A DNA stretch of 64,000 nucleotides from CAZXFA01 sp964640085 (GTDB lineage: Bacteria; Actinomycetota; UBA4738; HRBIN12): positions 68,256 to 132,255 of the forward strand of contig CAZXFA010000003.1 of NCBI GenBank assembly GCA_964640085.1, read 5' to 3'. The position numbers and the translations under genes are program-made. Of the stretch, positions 17,667 to 26,580 are shown one piece after another (within the stretch, counting starts at the first letter, position 1; each line of letters begins with the position of its first letter). The notes under the pieces were generated by a model that saw nothing but the letters and a program-made list of their open reading frames with translations, did no database searches and had not been told where the DNA came from.

Positions 17667-19067
17667 GTGCCCCTGCGTCGGATCGCCGCGGCCGTGTTCG
17701 CCTCCGCCCTGATCGCGACGGCCTGCAGCACCGGCGACGCGGATCCCGGGTCGGGGTCGGTGGGGTCGACGCCGTCGCCCTCCGCCGCCCCGCCGTCGCC
17801 CGCATCGACCGGCGGGCCCGTGCACGATGCCCGGGACGAGCTCGTCGCGCTCGCGAGCAGGAAGATCCGGCACGTGGTCTACCTGATCAAGGAGAACCGG
17901 ACCTTCGACCACATGTTCGGCCGGTTCCCCGGCGCCGACGGCGTCACGACCGGGCTCCTGTGCGACGGCACCGAGGTGCCGCTCATCCGGGCGCCGGACG
18001 ACGCGCCGGGGCCGGATCACTCCTTCCAGGGTGGCCTGAAGGCGATCAACGGCGGTCGGATGGACTGTTTCGACCAGCTGTTCGGAGGAGGCCAGCTCCA
18101 GGCTTACGTGCAGTTCCGTCCGGAGCAGATCCCCAGCTACTGGGCATACGCGCAGACCTACGTCTTGGCCGACCGCTTCTTCAGCTCCACGTACGGCCCG
18201 ACGGGCATCGAGCACCTGTTCACGGTGGGCGCCACGACCGACCGGTTCACCGACCACGAGCGCGCCACCCCCTCCGGCCAGTTCGGGACGAATGGGATCC
18301 CACGCGAGTACTGCGAGGACGTGACGGAATGGATGTGGTCGTTCCGCCGGCTGAGCGCACAGGAGGAGGAGGACGCCTACCGGCTGGAGGAACGGGCACA
18401 GGTCGGCACGCTCAAGGCCCGCTACTGGGTCCAGCGCCGCGCCTGCACCGACATCACGATCCTCCCGGACCTCCTGGAGGAGGCCGGGGTGAGCTGGAAG
18501 TACTACCTGGGGGACAACGACTACATCGAGACGCTCAGGCTGGTGGAGCACGTGGTGTTCGGCCCGATGTACCGCAAGGTGGTTGACGATTCCGTCTTCC
18601 TCGAGGATCTGGCCGAGGGCGAGCTCCCGGCCGTGTCCTGGCTGATCCCCGACGTCGAGTACTCGGAGCACCCGGCGGCGGGCTCGATGTGTGTCGGGGA
18701 GAACTGGACCGTCCGCATGGTGAACGCGATCATGCGCAGCCCGGATTGGCGGCACACCGCGATCGTGATCACCTGGGACGACTTCGGCGGGTTCTACGAT
18801 CACGTGCCGCCGCCGCACGTGGACCTCTTCGGGTTCGGTCCGCGTGTGCCGATGATCCTGATCTCTCCATGGGCCCGACCGGGCCACATCACCAGCGACA
18901 CCCTCGAGTTCAGCAGCGTGCTGAAGATGATCGAGACCATCTGGCATCTTCCCTCGCTCACCGAGCGGGACCGTCGGGCGAGCGACATGCTGGACCTGTT
19001 CGACTTCGAGGGCGATCCGGCGCCCAAGCTCCTGCTCGAGGAGCGTGACTGCAGCCAGGTGACCTGA
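17667..19067 (+). CDS. Secreted phosphoesterase (phospholipase C / acid phosphatase family)
   Basis: 466-residue protein of the PF04185 phosphoesterase family. The N-terminus (MPLRRIAAAVFASALIATAC) looks like a lipoprotein-type signal with Cys20 as a possible lipidation site, although the lipobox is imperfect. A Ser/Pro/Gly-rich linker follows. The catalytic entry motif IKENRTFDHMFGRFPGADG and the late WDDFGGFYDHVPPP are diagnostic. Substrate could be phospholipid or another phosphomonoester/diester. GTG start. It is on the opposite strand from both neighbours and meets the DUF3048 gene tail to tail with 3 bases between them. Confidence 0.88.
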   Translation: MPLRRIAAAVFASALIATACSTGDADPGSGSVGSTPSPSAAPPSPASTGGPVHDARDELVALASRKIRHVVYLIKENRTFDHMFGRFPGADGVTTGLLCDGTEVPLIRAPDDAPGPDHSFQGGLKAINGGRMDCFDQLFGGGQLQAYVQFRPEQIPSYWAYAQTYVLADRFFSSTYGPTGIEHLFTVGATTDRFTDHERATPSGQFGTNGIPREYCEDVTEWMWSFRRLSAQEEEDAYRLEERAQVGTLKARYWVQRRACTDITILPDLLEEAGVSWKYYLGDNDYIETLRLVEHVVFGPMYRKVVDDSVFLEDLAEGELPAVSWLIPDVEYSEHPAAGSMCVGENWTVRMVNAIMRSPDWRHTAIVITWDDFGGFYDHVPPPHVDLFGFGPRVPMILISPWARPGHITSDTLEFSSVLKMIETIWHLPSLTERDRRASDMLDLFDFEGDPAPKLLLEERDCSQVT

Positions 19068-19070
19068 GCG

Positions 19071-20129
19071 CTACCGGAGGAGCTCGACCGGCACGCCGCT
19101 CGGGACCAGCTCCACCCAGGTCCGCCCCGGCACGAGTGGGATCTCCGTCCCGTCCTTCGCGACGAACCGGGTCAGATCGTCCGGCGTCGGCCGTTCCCAC
19201 CGACCGACGATCACCCGGCCCTCGCGCAGGACGAAGGCGCGTCCCCGACCCGTCAGCTGGATCTCCGGCGAGGGATTGCCGGCGGCATCGATGATCTGGC
19301 TCGCGGTCACCTCCACGAGTTGGATCACGACGGTCCGGGCCGAGACCTGGGAGCCGTCCTCCAGCACGTGGGCCACGTCGCCGTGCGCCCGGAGCCAGAC
19401 GCCGTCGCGTCTGCCCCACGTCCACACCACGTCGGCGACCATCGAGTACGGGAGGTGCACGCCGTCGATCCGCCGAGCCTTCCCTTCGTATGTGTCGGCG
19501 TAGGTGAAGACGGCGTCCGGGGGTCCCGCGTCCGACGCCGCCGCCTTCCACAGGGCGGCGGTGGTCGTGTACAGGTCGTGCGGTGCGGCGCGCGTGCCGT
19601 CGCGGACGTAGGCGTCCGCCGTGTTGATGTAGTTGACGTCGACCAGCCCCGCGCGCGGCACCTCGCGCTTGACGGCGGCGACCCCGCCCGCGTAACCGAA
19701 CACGGCCGGACCGAACTGGCGCAGGACGTCCGGATCGGCGAGCCGGCCGCTCCGCACGGGACCCACGCGATCGGCCCCCTCGCACTGGAACACGGCGATG
19801 AACCGCGTGTAGCCGCCCTCGACGGGCTCCTCGTACACCACGTCGGCCTGGTCCAGGGCGGCCTGGGGCCGAGCGTCCGGGTGGTTCTCGATCTTGATCG
19901 CCAGAGCCGGTCGATGGGGGAGCTTCCCGCCGCGGGCTTGCTCGCCCGTCAAGGGGCACACGGGCGGGGGCGGGGGGGCCTCCCCGGCCAAGCCCACGGT
20001 CTCGAGGGTGTCGCGGACGAAGGCGGGCGCCTTCTGGGGGAACAGGGCGAAGTAGCCGATCGAGCCGGCGGCGAGCAGCAGCGCCGTCGCCGCGCCGACC
20101 GCGATCGTTCGGCGGCGGATCAGGGACAT
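19071..20129 (-). CDS. DUF3048 (YerB-type) exported protein
   Basis: 352-residue exported protein of the DUF3048 family, whose role is unknown. An N-terminal TM/signal segment (AVGAATALLLAAGSIGYFAL) is followed by the family core: CPLTGE, RPALAIKIENHPDARPQ, ADVVYEEPVEGGYTRFIAVF and VGPVRSGR. ATG at 20127-20129 is preferred over an upstream start 11 codons earlier because it follows GAGGA at ribosome-binding distance and begins the signal cleanly. There is no lipobox cysteine. Confidence 0.87.
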   Translation of the reverse strand: MSLIRRRTIAVGAATALLLAAGSIGYFALFPQKAPAFVRDTLETVGLAGEAPPPPPVCPLTGEQARGGKLPHRPALAIKIENHPDARPQAALDQADVVYEEPVEGGYTRFIAVFQCEGADRVGPVRSGRLADPDVLRQFGPAVFGYAGGVAAVKREVPRAGLVDVNYINTADAYVRDGTRAAPHDLYTTTAALWKAAASDAGPPDAVFTYADTYEGKARRIDGVHLPYSMVADVVWTWGRRDGVWLRAHGDVAHVLEDGSQVSARTVVIQLVEVTASQIIDAAGNPSPEIQLTGRGRAFVLREGRVIVGRWERPTPDDLTRFVAKDGTEIPLVPGRTWVELVPSGVPVELLR

Positions 20130-20254
20130 GCGGGCAGGTCCTCCTGGGTCGTCACGGGTCACGGGCGTCCGATCGGCGGCCGCGACGGCCGGGCCGCATG
20201 CTAGCCGCCAGTGGGCCCGGTCTCAACGACCTCGCCCGATCCACGGGAGGATCG

Positions 20255-21163
20255 TCACATCTCCTCCAGGCGTCGGATGCGGTCCTCGATCGGCGGATGC
20301 GAGCTGAACAGCCGCTCGAGCGCTCCGATCCGCTCACCCTCCAACCGGGAGGGCTGGCTCAGCCACAGATGCGCCGTCGCGTTGTTCGCCGCGCGCATCG
20401 GGATCCCGCTGGCCGCGGCGATCTTGCGGAGGGCGCTCGCCAGGCCCGGCGGGTAGCGGGTGAGCATCGCTCCCTGGGCGTCGGCCAGGTACTCACGCTG
20501 GCGCGAGACCGAGAACCGGATGATCTGCGCGAAGATCGGCGCGAGGATCAACAGGACCAGCCCGATCGCGAAGACGGCCGCCTCGGCGCCACCGCCACCG
20601 CGATCGCTCCCCCGCCGACCCCGGAACCCACCCCACCACCACGAGCGCATGAAGAACTCGGACATCAGGACGACCGCGCCGGCGAGCGTGGCCACGACCG
20701 TACCCACCAGGATGTCGCGATCCACGACGTGGGCGAGCTCGTGCCCGATCACGCCCTCGAGCTCCACGCGGTTCGTCGTGGCCAGGAGCCCCTCGGTCAC
20801 CGCGATCGATGCGTGCTCGGGGTTCCGTCCGGTGGCGAACGCGTTCGGTGCCTGCTCGGGGATCACGTGGACCCTCGGCTTGGGGATGCCGGCGGCGATC
20901 GACAGGCCCTCGACGATGTTGTGCAGCCGGGGCTGCTCCTCGTGCGACACCTCACGGGCTCGGGCCGAGGCCAGCACCACCCGATCGCCGTAGCGGTAGG
21001 AGCCGATCGACATGGCGGCGGCGATCACGAGCGCGATCACGAGTCCGGCGGGGCCCGAGGCCCACAGCAGCCCGAGCGCGTAGCCGACCGCCCCCAGCAG
21101 GATGAACGCGCCCAGCACGAGCAAGACGGTCCGCCGCCTGTTCGAAGCGATCTGCTCGTACAC
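20255..21163 (-). CDS. htpX: HtpX-like M48 membrane zinc metalloprotease
   Basis: 302-residue integral-membrane protease for quality control of membrane proteins. Two N-terminal TM helices precede the zinc site HELAH (141-145), with the third ligand in REYLADAQGA and two more TM helices between. A Gly/Arg-rich loop follows the MRSWWW segment. The GTG start is 4 bases after the lemA stop; LemA-HtpX pairing is a common bacterial arrangement. Confidence 0.94.
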   Translation of the reverse strand: MYEQIASNRRRTVLLVLGAFILLGAVGYALGLLWASGPAGLVIALVIAAAMSIGSYRYGDRVVLASARAREVSHEEQPRLHNIVEGLSIAAGIPKPRVHVIPEQAPNAFATGRNPEHASIAVTEGLLATTNRVELEGVIGHELAHVVDRDILVGTVVATLAGAVVLMSEFFMRSWWWGGFRGRRGSDRGGGGAEAAVFAIGLVLLILAPIFAQIIRFSVSRQREYLADAQGAMLTRYPPGLASALRKIAAASGIPMRAANNATAHLWLSQPSRLEGERIGALERLFSSHPPIEDRIRRLEEM

Positions 21164-21167
21164 GGTC

Positions 21168-21734
21168 CTAGCGGAGATCGACCTCGGCCGGGCCTCGCAC
21201 CGGGTCCTCGATGTCGAAGAACTCGCGTGGGTCGAAGCCGAAGGCCCCGGCCACAAGGTTCGACGGGAACGAGCCGATCAGCGTGTTCAGCCGCATCACC
21301 TGGTCGTTGTAGAACTGGCGCGCGTACGCGATCCGGGACTCGGTCCCCGTGAGCTCCTCCTGCAGCGCCAGGAAGTTCTGGTTGGCCTTCAGGTCCGGAT
21401 AGGCCTCGGCCACCGCCAACAGCTGCCGCAGCCCGCGGGTGATCTGATCCTCGGCGCGAGCCTGGTCCCCCACCGCCGCGGCGTCGATCGCCCGGGCTCG
21501 AGCCGTCGTCACCTCTTCGAAGACCCGCCGCTCGTGCGCCGCGTAGCCCCTGACCGTCTCCACCAGGTTGGGGATCAGGTCGTACCGGCGCCGGAGCTGC
21601 ACGTCGATCTGCGCCCACCCGTTGTCCGCCCGGTTGCGCAGCGCGACCAGCCGGTTGAAGACGAGCACGCCCGCGACCAGCGCCAGGAGGACCAGCGCGA
21701 GCAGGATCCAGAGCCAGAGGGGCACGGCCTGCAT
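21168..21734 (-). CDS. lemA: LemA family membrane protein
   Basis: 188-residue protein with one N-terminal TM helix and the LemA coiled-coil signature: NRLVALRNRADNGWAQIDVQ, RRYDLIPNLVETVRGYAAHE and AEAYPDLKANQNFLALQEEL. LemA proteins are membrane-anchored helical bundles of unclear role that often accompany HtpX-type proteases, as here. Confidence 0.95.
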   Translation of the reverse strand: MQAVPLWLWILLALVLLALVAGVLVFNRLVALRNRADNGWAQIDVQLRRRYDLIPNLVETVRGYAAHERRVFEEVTTARARAIDAAAVGDQARAEDQITRGLRQLLAVAEAYPDLKANQNFLALQEELTGTESRIAYARQFYNDQVMRLNTLIGSFPSNLVAGAFGFDPREFFDIEDPVRGPAEVDLR

Positions 21735-21735
21735 C

Positions 21736-22839
21736 CTAGCGCGCGCCGGGGGCGACCCGATGATAGATGGCCTCCACGCGCGGAACGACCAGCTCCCAGG
21801 AGAACCCCTCGGCCCGCCGACGGCCAGCGCTCCCGAGCGCGGCCCCGAGCTCGGGAGCGGTCAGGATCCGCCGCAGCGCCGCTGCCAGGGCCGCCGGGTC
21901 CAGCGGGGGAACGAGCAGGCCCTCCACACCGTCGCTCACCACCTCCCGGTACCCGGGGATGTCGGTCGCAACCACCGGGACGCCGGCCGCCATAGCCTCG
22001 ACGAGGACGAGGCCGAAGCTCTCGTGGCCGGTGGCCGGGGCGGCGAGGACGTCCGCGGCGGCAAGGTAGGCGGGCAGGTCCGCGTTCGGGACGGTCCCGA
22101 GCATCATGACCCCGCGTCGCTCGCGCTCGGAGAGCAGGGTCAGGGCCTCCCGGTCGCGCCCATCCCCGGCCACCACCAGGCTCACGTCCTCGAGCTCGGC
22201 GGCCAGGCGGGAGAAAGCGCGCAGCATGATCGGGAACCCCTTCTGCGGATCGAGCCGGTTCACCCAAAGGATCCGCCGCCGCCCCGGCAAGCCCTCGGGG
22301 GCCCGACCAGGACGGGCGAAGCGGTCGACGTCCACCCCATTGGGCACCACCTCGACGGATCCGGCCAGCGCCGGGCCCGCGAACGCCGCGGCCGCCTCGG
22401 AGACCGCGATCGGGGCGGAGATCCGGCGTCCGAGGCTCCGGAGGACCGGCGCCGACATGGTCAGGGCCCGCGAACGCTCGTGGTGGGCGTGGAAGGTCGC
22501 CACCACCGGTACGTCGGCCGCGACCATCGCGAGCAGCGAGGTGCTGGGCGAGAAGGGCTCGTGGACGTGCACCACGTCCGGCTCGAACACCCGGATGGTC
22601 TCGCGGATCCGGGACCACGATCGGCGCGAGAAGCAGATCGGCGCCACCTTCCCACCGTACGGGACCCGCACCGGGCGTCCCACCACCCGGACCTGCACAT
22701 CGTCGACGGGGCCCCGCGCCGGGGCCACGATCGCCGTCTCGTGCCCGCGGGAGCCCAACCGAGCGGTCAGCTCGCGGACGTGGACCTGCACCCCGCCCGG
22801 GGCGTCCCACGCGTATGGGCAGGCGAGCAGGATCCTCAC
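21736..22839 (-). CDS. pimA: GT4 glycosyltransferase, PimA-like
   Basis: 367-residue GT-B retaining glycosyltransferase. It starts VRILLACPYAWDAPGGVQVH, has a donor-site region VPNGVDVDRF / LWVNRLDPQKG and the E-x7-E type motif GHESFGLVLVEAMAAGVPVV. Position next to an acyltransferase and a CDP-alcohol phosphatidyltransferase homologue matches the pgsA-patA-pimA cluster that starts phosphatidylinositol mannoside synthesis in Actinobacteria, so a GDP-mannose-dependent PimA role is likely. The GTG start overlaps the acyltransferase stop (GTGA). Confidence 0.88.
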   Translation of the reverse strand: MRILLACPYAWDAPGGVQVHVRELTARLGSRGHETAIVAPARGPVDDVQVRVVGRPVRVPYGGKVAPICFSRRSWSRIRETIRVFEPDVVHVHEPFSPSTSLLAMVAADVPVVATFHAHHERSRALTMSAPVLRSLGRRISAPIAVSEAAAAFAGPALAGSVEVVPNGVDVDRFARPGRAPEGLPGRRRILWVNRLDPQKGFPIMLRAFSRLAAELEDVSLVVAGDGRDREALTLLSERERRGVMMLGTVPNADLPAYLAAADVLAAPATGHESFGLVLVEAMAAGVPVVATDIPGYREVVSDGVEGLLVPPLDPAALAAALRRILTAPELGAALGSAGRRRAEGFSWELVVPRVEAIYHRVAPGAR

Positions 22840-23756
22840 GCGGCCCCGGCCGACTGCGGCGTGGCCGCCGGCTCGTCCCACCCGGGCTGGAAGAGATGCC
22901 AGTCCGAGGGCCGGGTGGCGATCGCCCGCTCGAAGGCCTCCGCCATCCGGCGCGACAGGGCGGCCACGTCGGACCGCAGATCCCCGGTCCGCTCGATCTG
23001 GAGCGGTGCACCCACCCGGATCGCCCACCCATCATCGAGCGTGGTCACCGGGCAGACGAGGATCGGAGCGCCGGTGGACAACGAGAGCAGCGCCGGACCG
23101 GCGGGGACGCTCCTGGGCGCGCCGAACATCTCGACCTCGACCCCGCGGCCGGTCAGGTCGCGGTCGGCCACCAGCGCCACCAGCCAGTTCTCGGACAGCA
23201 GCTGCTTGAGCCGGTCGCCCACGCGGCCGTTCCTCGTGAGCGGCACGATCCGCATCCCGAGCTCCTCGCGGTGGCGGAGGAACAGCTCGGACAGCCGGCG
23301 CGGACGCAGCTCCTCGGCCACCGAGGCCAGCCGATACCCGTTCGCGGCCAGGAACCGACCGGCGATGTCCCAGTTCCCCATGTGCGGAAGGACCGCGAGG
23401 CACCCCGACCCGCCCTCCAGCGCCCGGTCGATGTGCTCCAGGCCCTCCACCCGCGTACGCGCGTTGAGCTCGTCCACGGGCAGCACGCGAGCTCGGAAGG
23501 TGTCGAACCAGTACCGTGCGTAGAGCTCGAACGCCTCGCGCGCCGCCAGGGCCGCGCGTGGGTCGTCGGGGTCCACGCCGAGCGCCCGGGACTGGTTGGC
23601 GATCACCGTGGCTCGGACCCCTGGAAGGAGCCGGTACGCGGCGTCCCCCAGGCCCACGAAGAGGCGCCGCCCCACCCGCTCGGGCAGCGACATCGCCAGG
23701 CGCTCGGCCGTCCGGTAGCCGTGGAACGCCAGGATCTCCTTCCAGCTCTCCCTCAC
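22836..23756 (-). CDS. Lysophospholipid/PIM acyltransferase (LpxL/PatA-like)
   Basis: 306-residue acyltransferase of the LPLAT/HtrB family. The catalytic H-x4-D motif appears as LPHMGNWD and the substrate-side motif as VPLTRNGR with DRLKQLL. In this gene order the enzyme would add a fatty acyl chain to phosphatidylinositol mannoside (PatA role). The GTG start overlaps the upstream phosphatidyltransferase stop (GTGA). A C-terminal DWHLFQPGWDEP segment is typical of the family. Confidence 0.87.
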   Translation of the reverse strand: MRESWKEILAFHGYRTAERLAMSLPERVGRRLFVGLGDAAYRLLPGVRATVIANQSRALGVDPDDPRAALAAREAFELYARYWFDTFRARVLPVDELNARTRVEGLEHIDRALEGGSGCLAVLPHMGNWDIAGRFLAANGYRLASVAEELRPRRLSELFLRHREELGMRIVPLTRNGRVGDRLKQLLSENWLVALVADRDLTGRGVEVEMFGAPRSVPAGPALLSLSTGAPILVCPVTTLDDGWAIRVGAPLQIERTGDLRSDVAALSRRMAEAFERAIATRPSDWHLFQPGWDEPAATPQSAGAA

Positions 23757-24301
23757 AGACGCTCCTCCTTGGCCACCTGGCTCGAGCGGACCGCGGCCGC
23801 CAACAGCACCAGGGTCGCCACGACCCAGACCGCCCAGGGGGTCCATCCGAAGACGAGCGCCAGCGAGAGGAGCGCGTACCGCAGGATGGGGGTCACCACG
23901 CCCTCCTCGATGCCGTAGCCGAGCGAGCCTCCCTTGGCTCGGATGTAGGAGGCGAGGAACCCGGCCGCGAGCGCCACCAGCGCGGCCGCCGCGGTCTGAG
24001 GCTCGGCGTCCCGCGTCACCCATGCCAGCGCACCGAGCACGCACCCGTCGAACGCGCGGTCGGCGAAGGAGAGCAGCACGCGGATGCGGCGATCGGCCGG
24101 CCGCAGCATGGTACCGGCGACCACCAGGCAGCTACCGGCGCCGAGCGCCGCCCAGCCTGCGGGCGCGACCCGACGCACGAGCAGGAGCCAGGTTGCCGTC
24201 GCGATGCCGGCCCCGGCCAGACCGCACAGGAACGGCACGACCGCGCGCTCCCCCACCGGCTCCCGCACGCTCACCCCGACCACCGCGCGCGAGCGTATCA
24301 C
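23753..24301 (-). CDS. CDP-alcohol phosphatidyltransferase homologue lacking half of its active-site motif
   Basis: 182-residue multi-span protein in the place of pgsA/phosphatidylinositol synthase. The C-terminal half fits the family (LASYIRAKGGSLGYGIEEG), and SFADRAFDG supplies the last two Asp of the family motif (D81, D85). The first half of that motif (DxxDGxxAR), expected about 20 residues earlier, is missing: the segment reads LVVAGTMLRPADRR with no DG or AR. The frame is continuous, so this is not a simple frameshift. Either the enzyme is inactive or regulatory, or the lineage uses another synthase. Confidence 0.65.
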   Translation of the reverse strand: MIRSRAVVGVSVREPVGERAVVPFLCGLAGAGIATATWLLLVRRVAPAGWAALGAGSCLVVAGTMLRPADRRIRVLLSFADRAFDGCVLGALAWVTRDAEPQTAAAALVALAAGFLASYIRAKGGSLGYGIEEGVVTPILRYALLSLALVFGWTPWAVWVVATLVLLAAAVRSSQVAKEERL

Positions 24302-24381
24302 CGGTCCTCCGCTCGCCCGGGGACACCGGAGCCTGCGCGGTAGGATTCCCGGACCGTCCGGACGAGCCCGATCGGAGATCC

Positions 24382-26469
24382 ATGAAGACCTACGAGGCCA
24401 AGGACATCCGCAACGTGCTGCTGGTCGGTCACGGGGGCGCCGGGAAGACCACCCTGCTCGAGGCGATGCTCTTCGCCTCCGGCGCGACGACCCGGATGGG
24501 CCGGGTCGAGGACGGCAACACCGCGAGCGACTTCGAGGCCGAGGAGATCAAGAAGCAGATCAGCGTGTCCCTCGCGATGGCTCCCGTCGAGTGGGAGGGC
24601 GTGAAGGTCAACGTGCTCGACGCTCCGGGTTACGCGGACTTCGTGGGGGACCTGCGATCGGGCATCGGGGCCGCGGACGCCGTCCTGCTGGTCGTCTCGG
24701 CCGTGGACGGGGTCGAGGTCCAGACGGAGGTGGCATGGGAGCTCGCGGCCGAGGCCGGGCTCCCACGGGCGATCGTGCTGAACAAGCTCGACCGCGAGCG
24801 CGCGTCGTTCGAGCGCACGCTCGACGAGCTGGTGAAGGCGTTCGGCACCCAGGTGGCGCCGCTACAGCTCCCCCTGGGTGAGGAGCACGAGTTCGGTGGC
24901 GTGGCCGACCTGCTCTCGCGCGCCGCCTACCGCTACGAGGGGGGTCCCGTCGGCCAGGCGGGCGAGTGGCCCGACGACATCGTCGCCAAGGCGGACCCGC
25001 ACCGAGAGAAGCTCATGGAGGCCGTGGCCGAGTCCGACGACCGGTTGATCGAGAAGTACCTGGAGGAAGGGGAGCTCTCCGAGGAAGAGGTGGCCGACGG
25101 CGTCAGGCGCGGGTTCGCCGAAGCGCGGATCGCACCCGTCCTGTGCGCGGCCGCGGCCAGGCCGATCGGCGTGGACCGCGTGCTCCGGTTCATCGTCGAC
25201 GAGTTCCCGAGCCCGCTCGACCGGCCTCCGATCACCGTCACGGGAGCCGACGGCGACAGCCAGGAGCGATCGTGCGATCCGGACCAGCCGCTCACCGCCT
25301 ACGTCTTCAAGACGGTGTCCGACCCGTACGTCGGCCACATCACCATGTTCCGCGTCTTCTCGGGAAAGGTCCGACCCGACTCCAGCCTCTTCAATGCGAC
25401 CAAGGGCGCGGAGGAACGGATCGGGCAGCTGTTCACGCTCCGAGGCAAGGAGCACGACACCGTTTCGGAGGTCCCGGCCGGGGACATCGGCGCCGTGGCC
25501 AAGCTCGGCAACACGACCACCGGCGACACGTTCGCCCTCAAGGACGCGCCGGTGACGATCGAGCCCTTGCAGATGCCCGAACCCCTGCTCGCGTTCGCGA
25601 TCTCGCCGAAGACCAAGGGGGACGAGGACAAGCTCTCGACCGCCCTGGCGCGCCTGCGAGAGGAGGACCCCACGCTGCGGATCGAGCGCTCCGACGAGAC
25701 CCACGAGACCGTGATGTACGGGATGGGCGAGGCGCACCTGGACGTCCAGATCGAACGGATGAAGCGCAAGTTCGGCGTCGAGGTCGCCACCGCCCCGGCC
25801 AAGATCCCCTACCGCGAAACGATCCGGGGGCCCGGCAAGGGGTTGGGACGCCATGTGAAACAGACCGGCGGCCACGGGCAGTACGGGATCGGCAACATCG
25901 AGATCGAACCGCTGCCCAGGGGGGAGGGGTTCGAGTTCGTCGACAAGATCTTCGGGGGAGCGATCCCCAACCAGTTCATCCCATCGGTGGAGAAGGGCGT
26001 CGTCAAGGCGATGCAGGAGGGGATCGTCTCCGGCTACCCGATGGTGGACGTGCGGGTGACGCTGGTAGACGGCAAGTACCACACGGTGGACTCATCCGAC
26101 ATGGCGTTCCAGATCGCCGGCTCGCTCGCGATCAAGGAGGCCGCCCAGCAGGCGGGGGTGGCACTCCTCGAGCCGATCGTGGATCTCGAGGTGGTGGTTC
26201 CGGAGGCCTACACCGGCGACATCATGGGCGACCTGAACTCCAAGCGGGCCAAGATCCAGGGTATGGAGGCGGCGGGCCCGGGGAAGCAACGCGTGCGAGC
26301 GCTCGTCCCGCAGGCCGAGGTCGCTCGGTACTCGATCGAGCTGCGCTCGATGACGGGGGGCCGGGCGACGTTCACGATGCGCTTCTCCCACTACGAGGAG
26401 GTCCCGTCCCATCTGGCCGACAGGGTGATCGCCGAAGCCCAGCGGGCCAGGGAGGAAGCCAAGAAGTAG
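24382..26469 (+). CDS. Elongation factor G-like GTPase (EF-G2 type)
   Basis: 695-residue translational GTPase paralogue. G1 is GHGGAGKT (16-23), G3 is DAPGYADF (80-87) and G4 is NKLD. The switch-II His of canonical EF-G (DTPGHVDF) is Tyr84 here, as in the EF-G2/FusA2-like group, so GTP hydrolysis on the ribosome is probably altered. Domains II-V follow in order with GRHVKQTGGHGQYG and GDIMGDLNSKRAKIQGME. It is not next to tuf or ribosomal genes and lies opposite to, and between, the PIM cluster and HIT-thrS. Role unknown; not the main EF-G. Confidence 0.9.
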   Translation: MKTYEAKDIRNVLLVGHGGAGKTTLLEAMLFASGATTRMGRVEDGNTASDFEAEEIKKQISVSLAMAPVEWEGVKVNVLDAPGYADFVGDLRSGIGAADAVLLVVSAVDGVEVQTEVAWELAAEAGLPRAIVLNKLDRERASFERTLDELVKAFGTQVAPLQLPLGEEHEFGGVADLLSRAAYRYEGGPVGQAGEWPDDIVAKADPHREKLMEAVAESDDRLIEKYLEEGELSEEEVADGVRRGFAEARIAPVLCAAAARPIGVDRVLRFIVDEFPSPLDRPPITVTGADGDSQERSCDPDQPLTAYVFKTVSDPYVGHITMFRVFSGKVRPDSSLFNATKGAEERIGQLFTLRGKEHDTVSEVPAGDIGAVAKLGNTTTGDTFALKDAPVTIEPLQMPEPLLAFAISPKTKGDEDKLSTALARLREEDPTLRIERSDETHETVMYGMGEAHLDVQIERMKRKFGVEVATAPAKIPYRETIRGPGKGLGRHVKQTGGHGQYGIGNIEIEPLPRGEGFEFVDKIFGGAIPNQFIPSVEKGVVKAMQEGIVSGYPMVDVRVTLVDGKYHTVDSSDMAFQIAGSLAIKEAAQQAGVALLEPIVDLEVVVPEAYTGDIMGDLNSKRAKIQGMEAAGPGKQRVRALVPQAEVARYSIELRSMTGGRATFTMRFSHYEEVPSHLADRVIAEAQRAREEAKK

Positions 26470-26481
26470 CGCCCCGCGATC

Positions 26482-26580
26482 TCAGACGCGGAACGATGGG
26501 AACTCGAGCGGGAACCGGTTAAAGCACCGGGTCTGAGGCGGTTGCCCTCGACGCACGCGCACTCCCTTGATCGTGGTCAT
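26482..26580 (-). CDS. Possible 32-residue ORF coupled to the HIT gene
   Basis: An ATG overlaps the HIT-gene TGA (ATGA) and opens a 32-codon frame beginning MTTIKGVRVRRGQPP and ending with TGA at 26482-26484. The product is short and basic-aromatic and I recognise nothing in it. The interval also contains a weak CCGGT/ACCGG inverted repeat at the convergent end of the EF-G-like gene. It may be non-coding. Confidence 0.2.
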   Translation of the reverse strand: MTTIKGVRVRRGQPPQTRCFNRFPLEFPSFRV

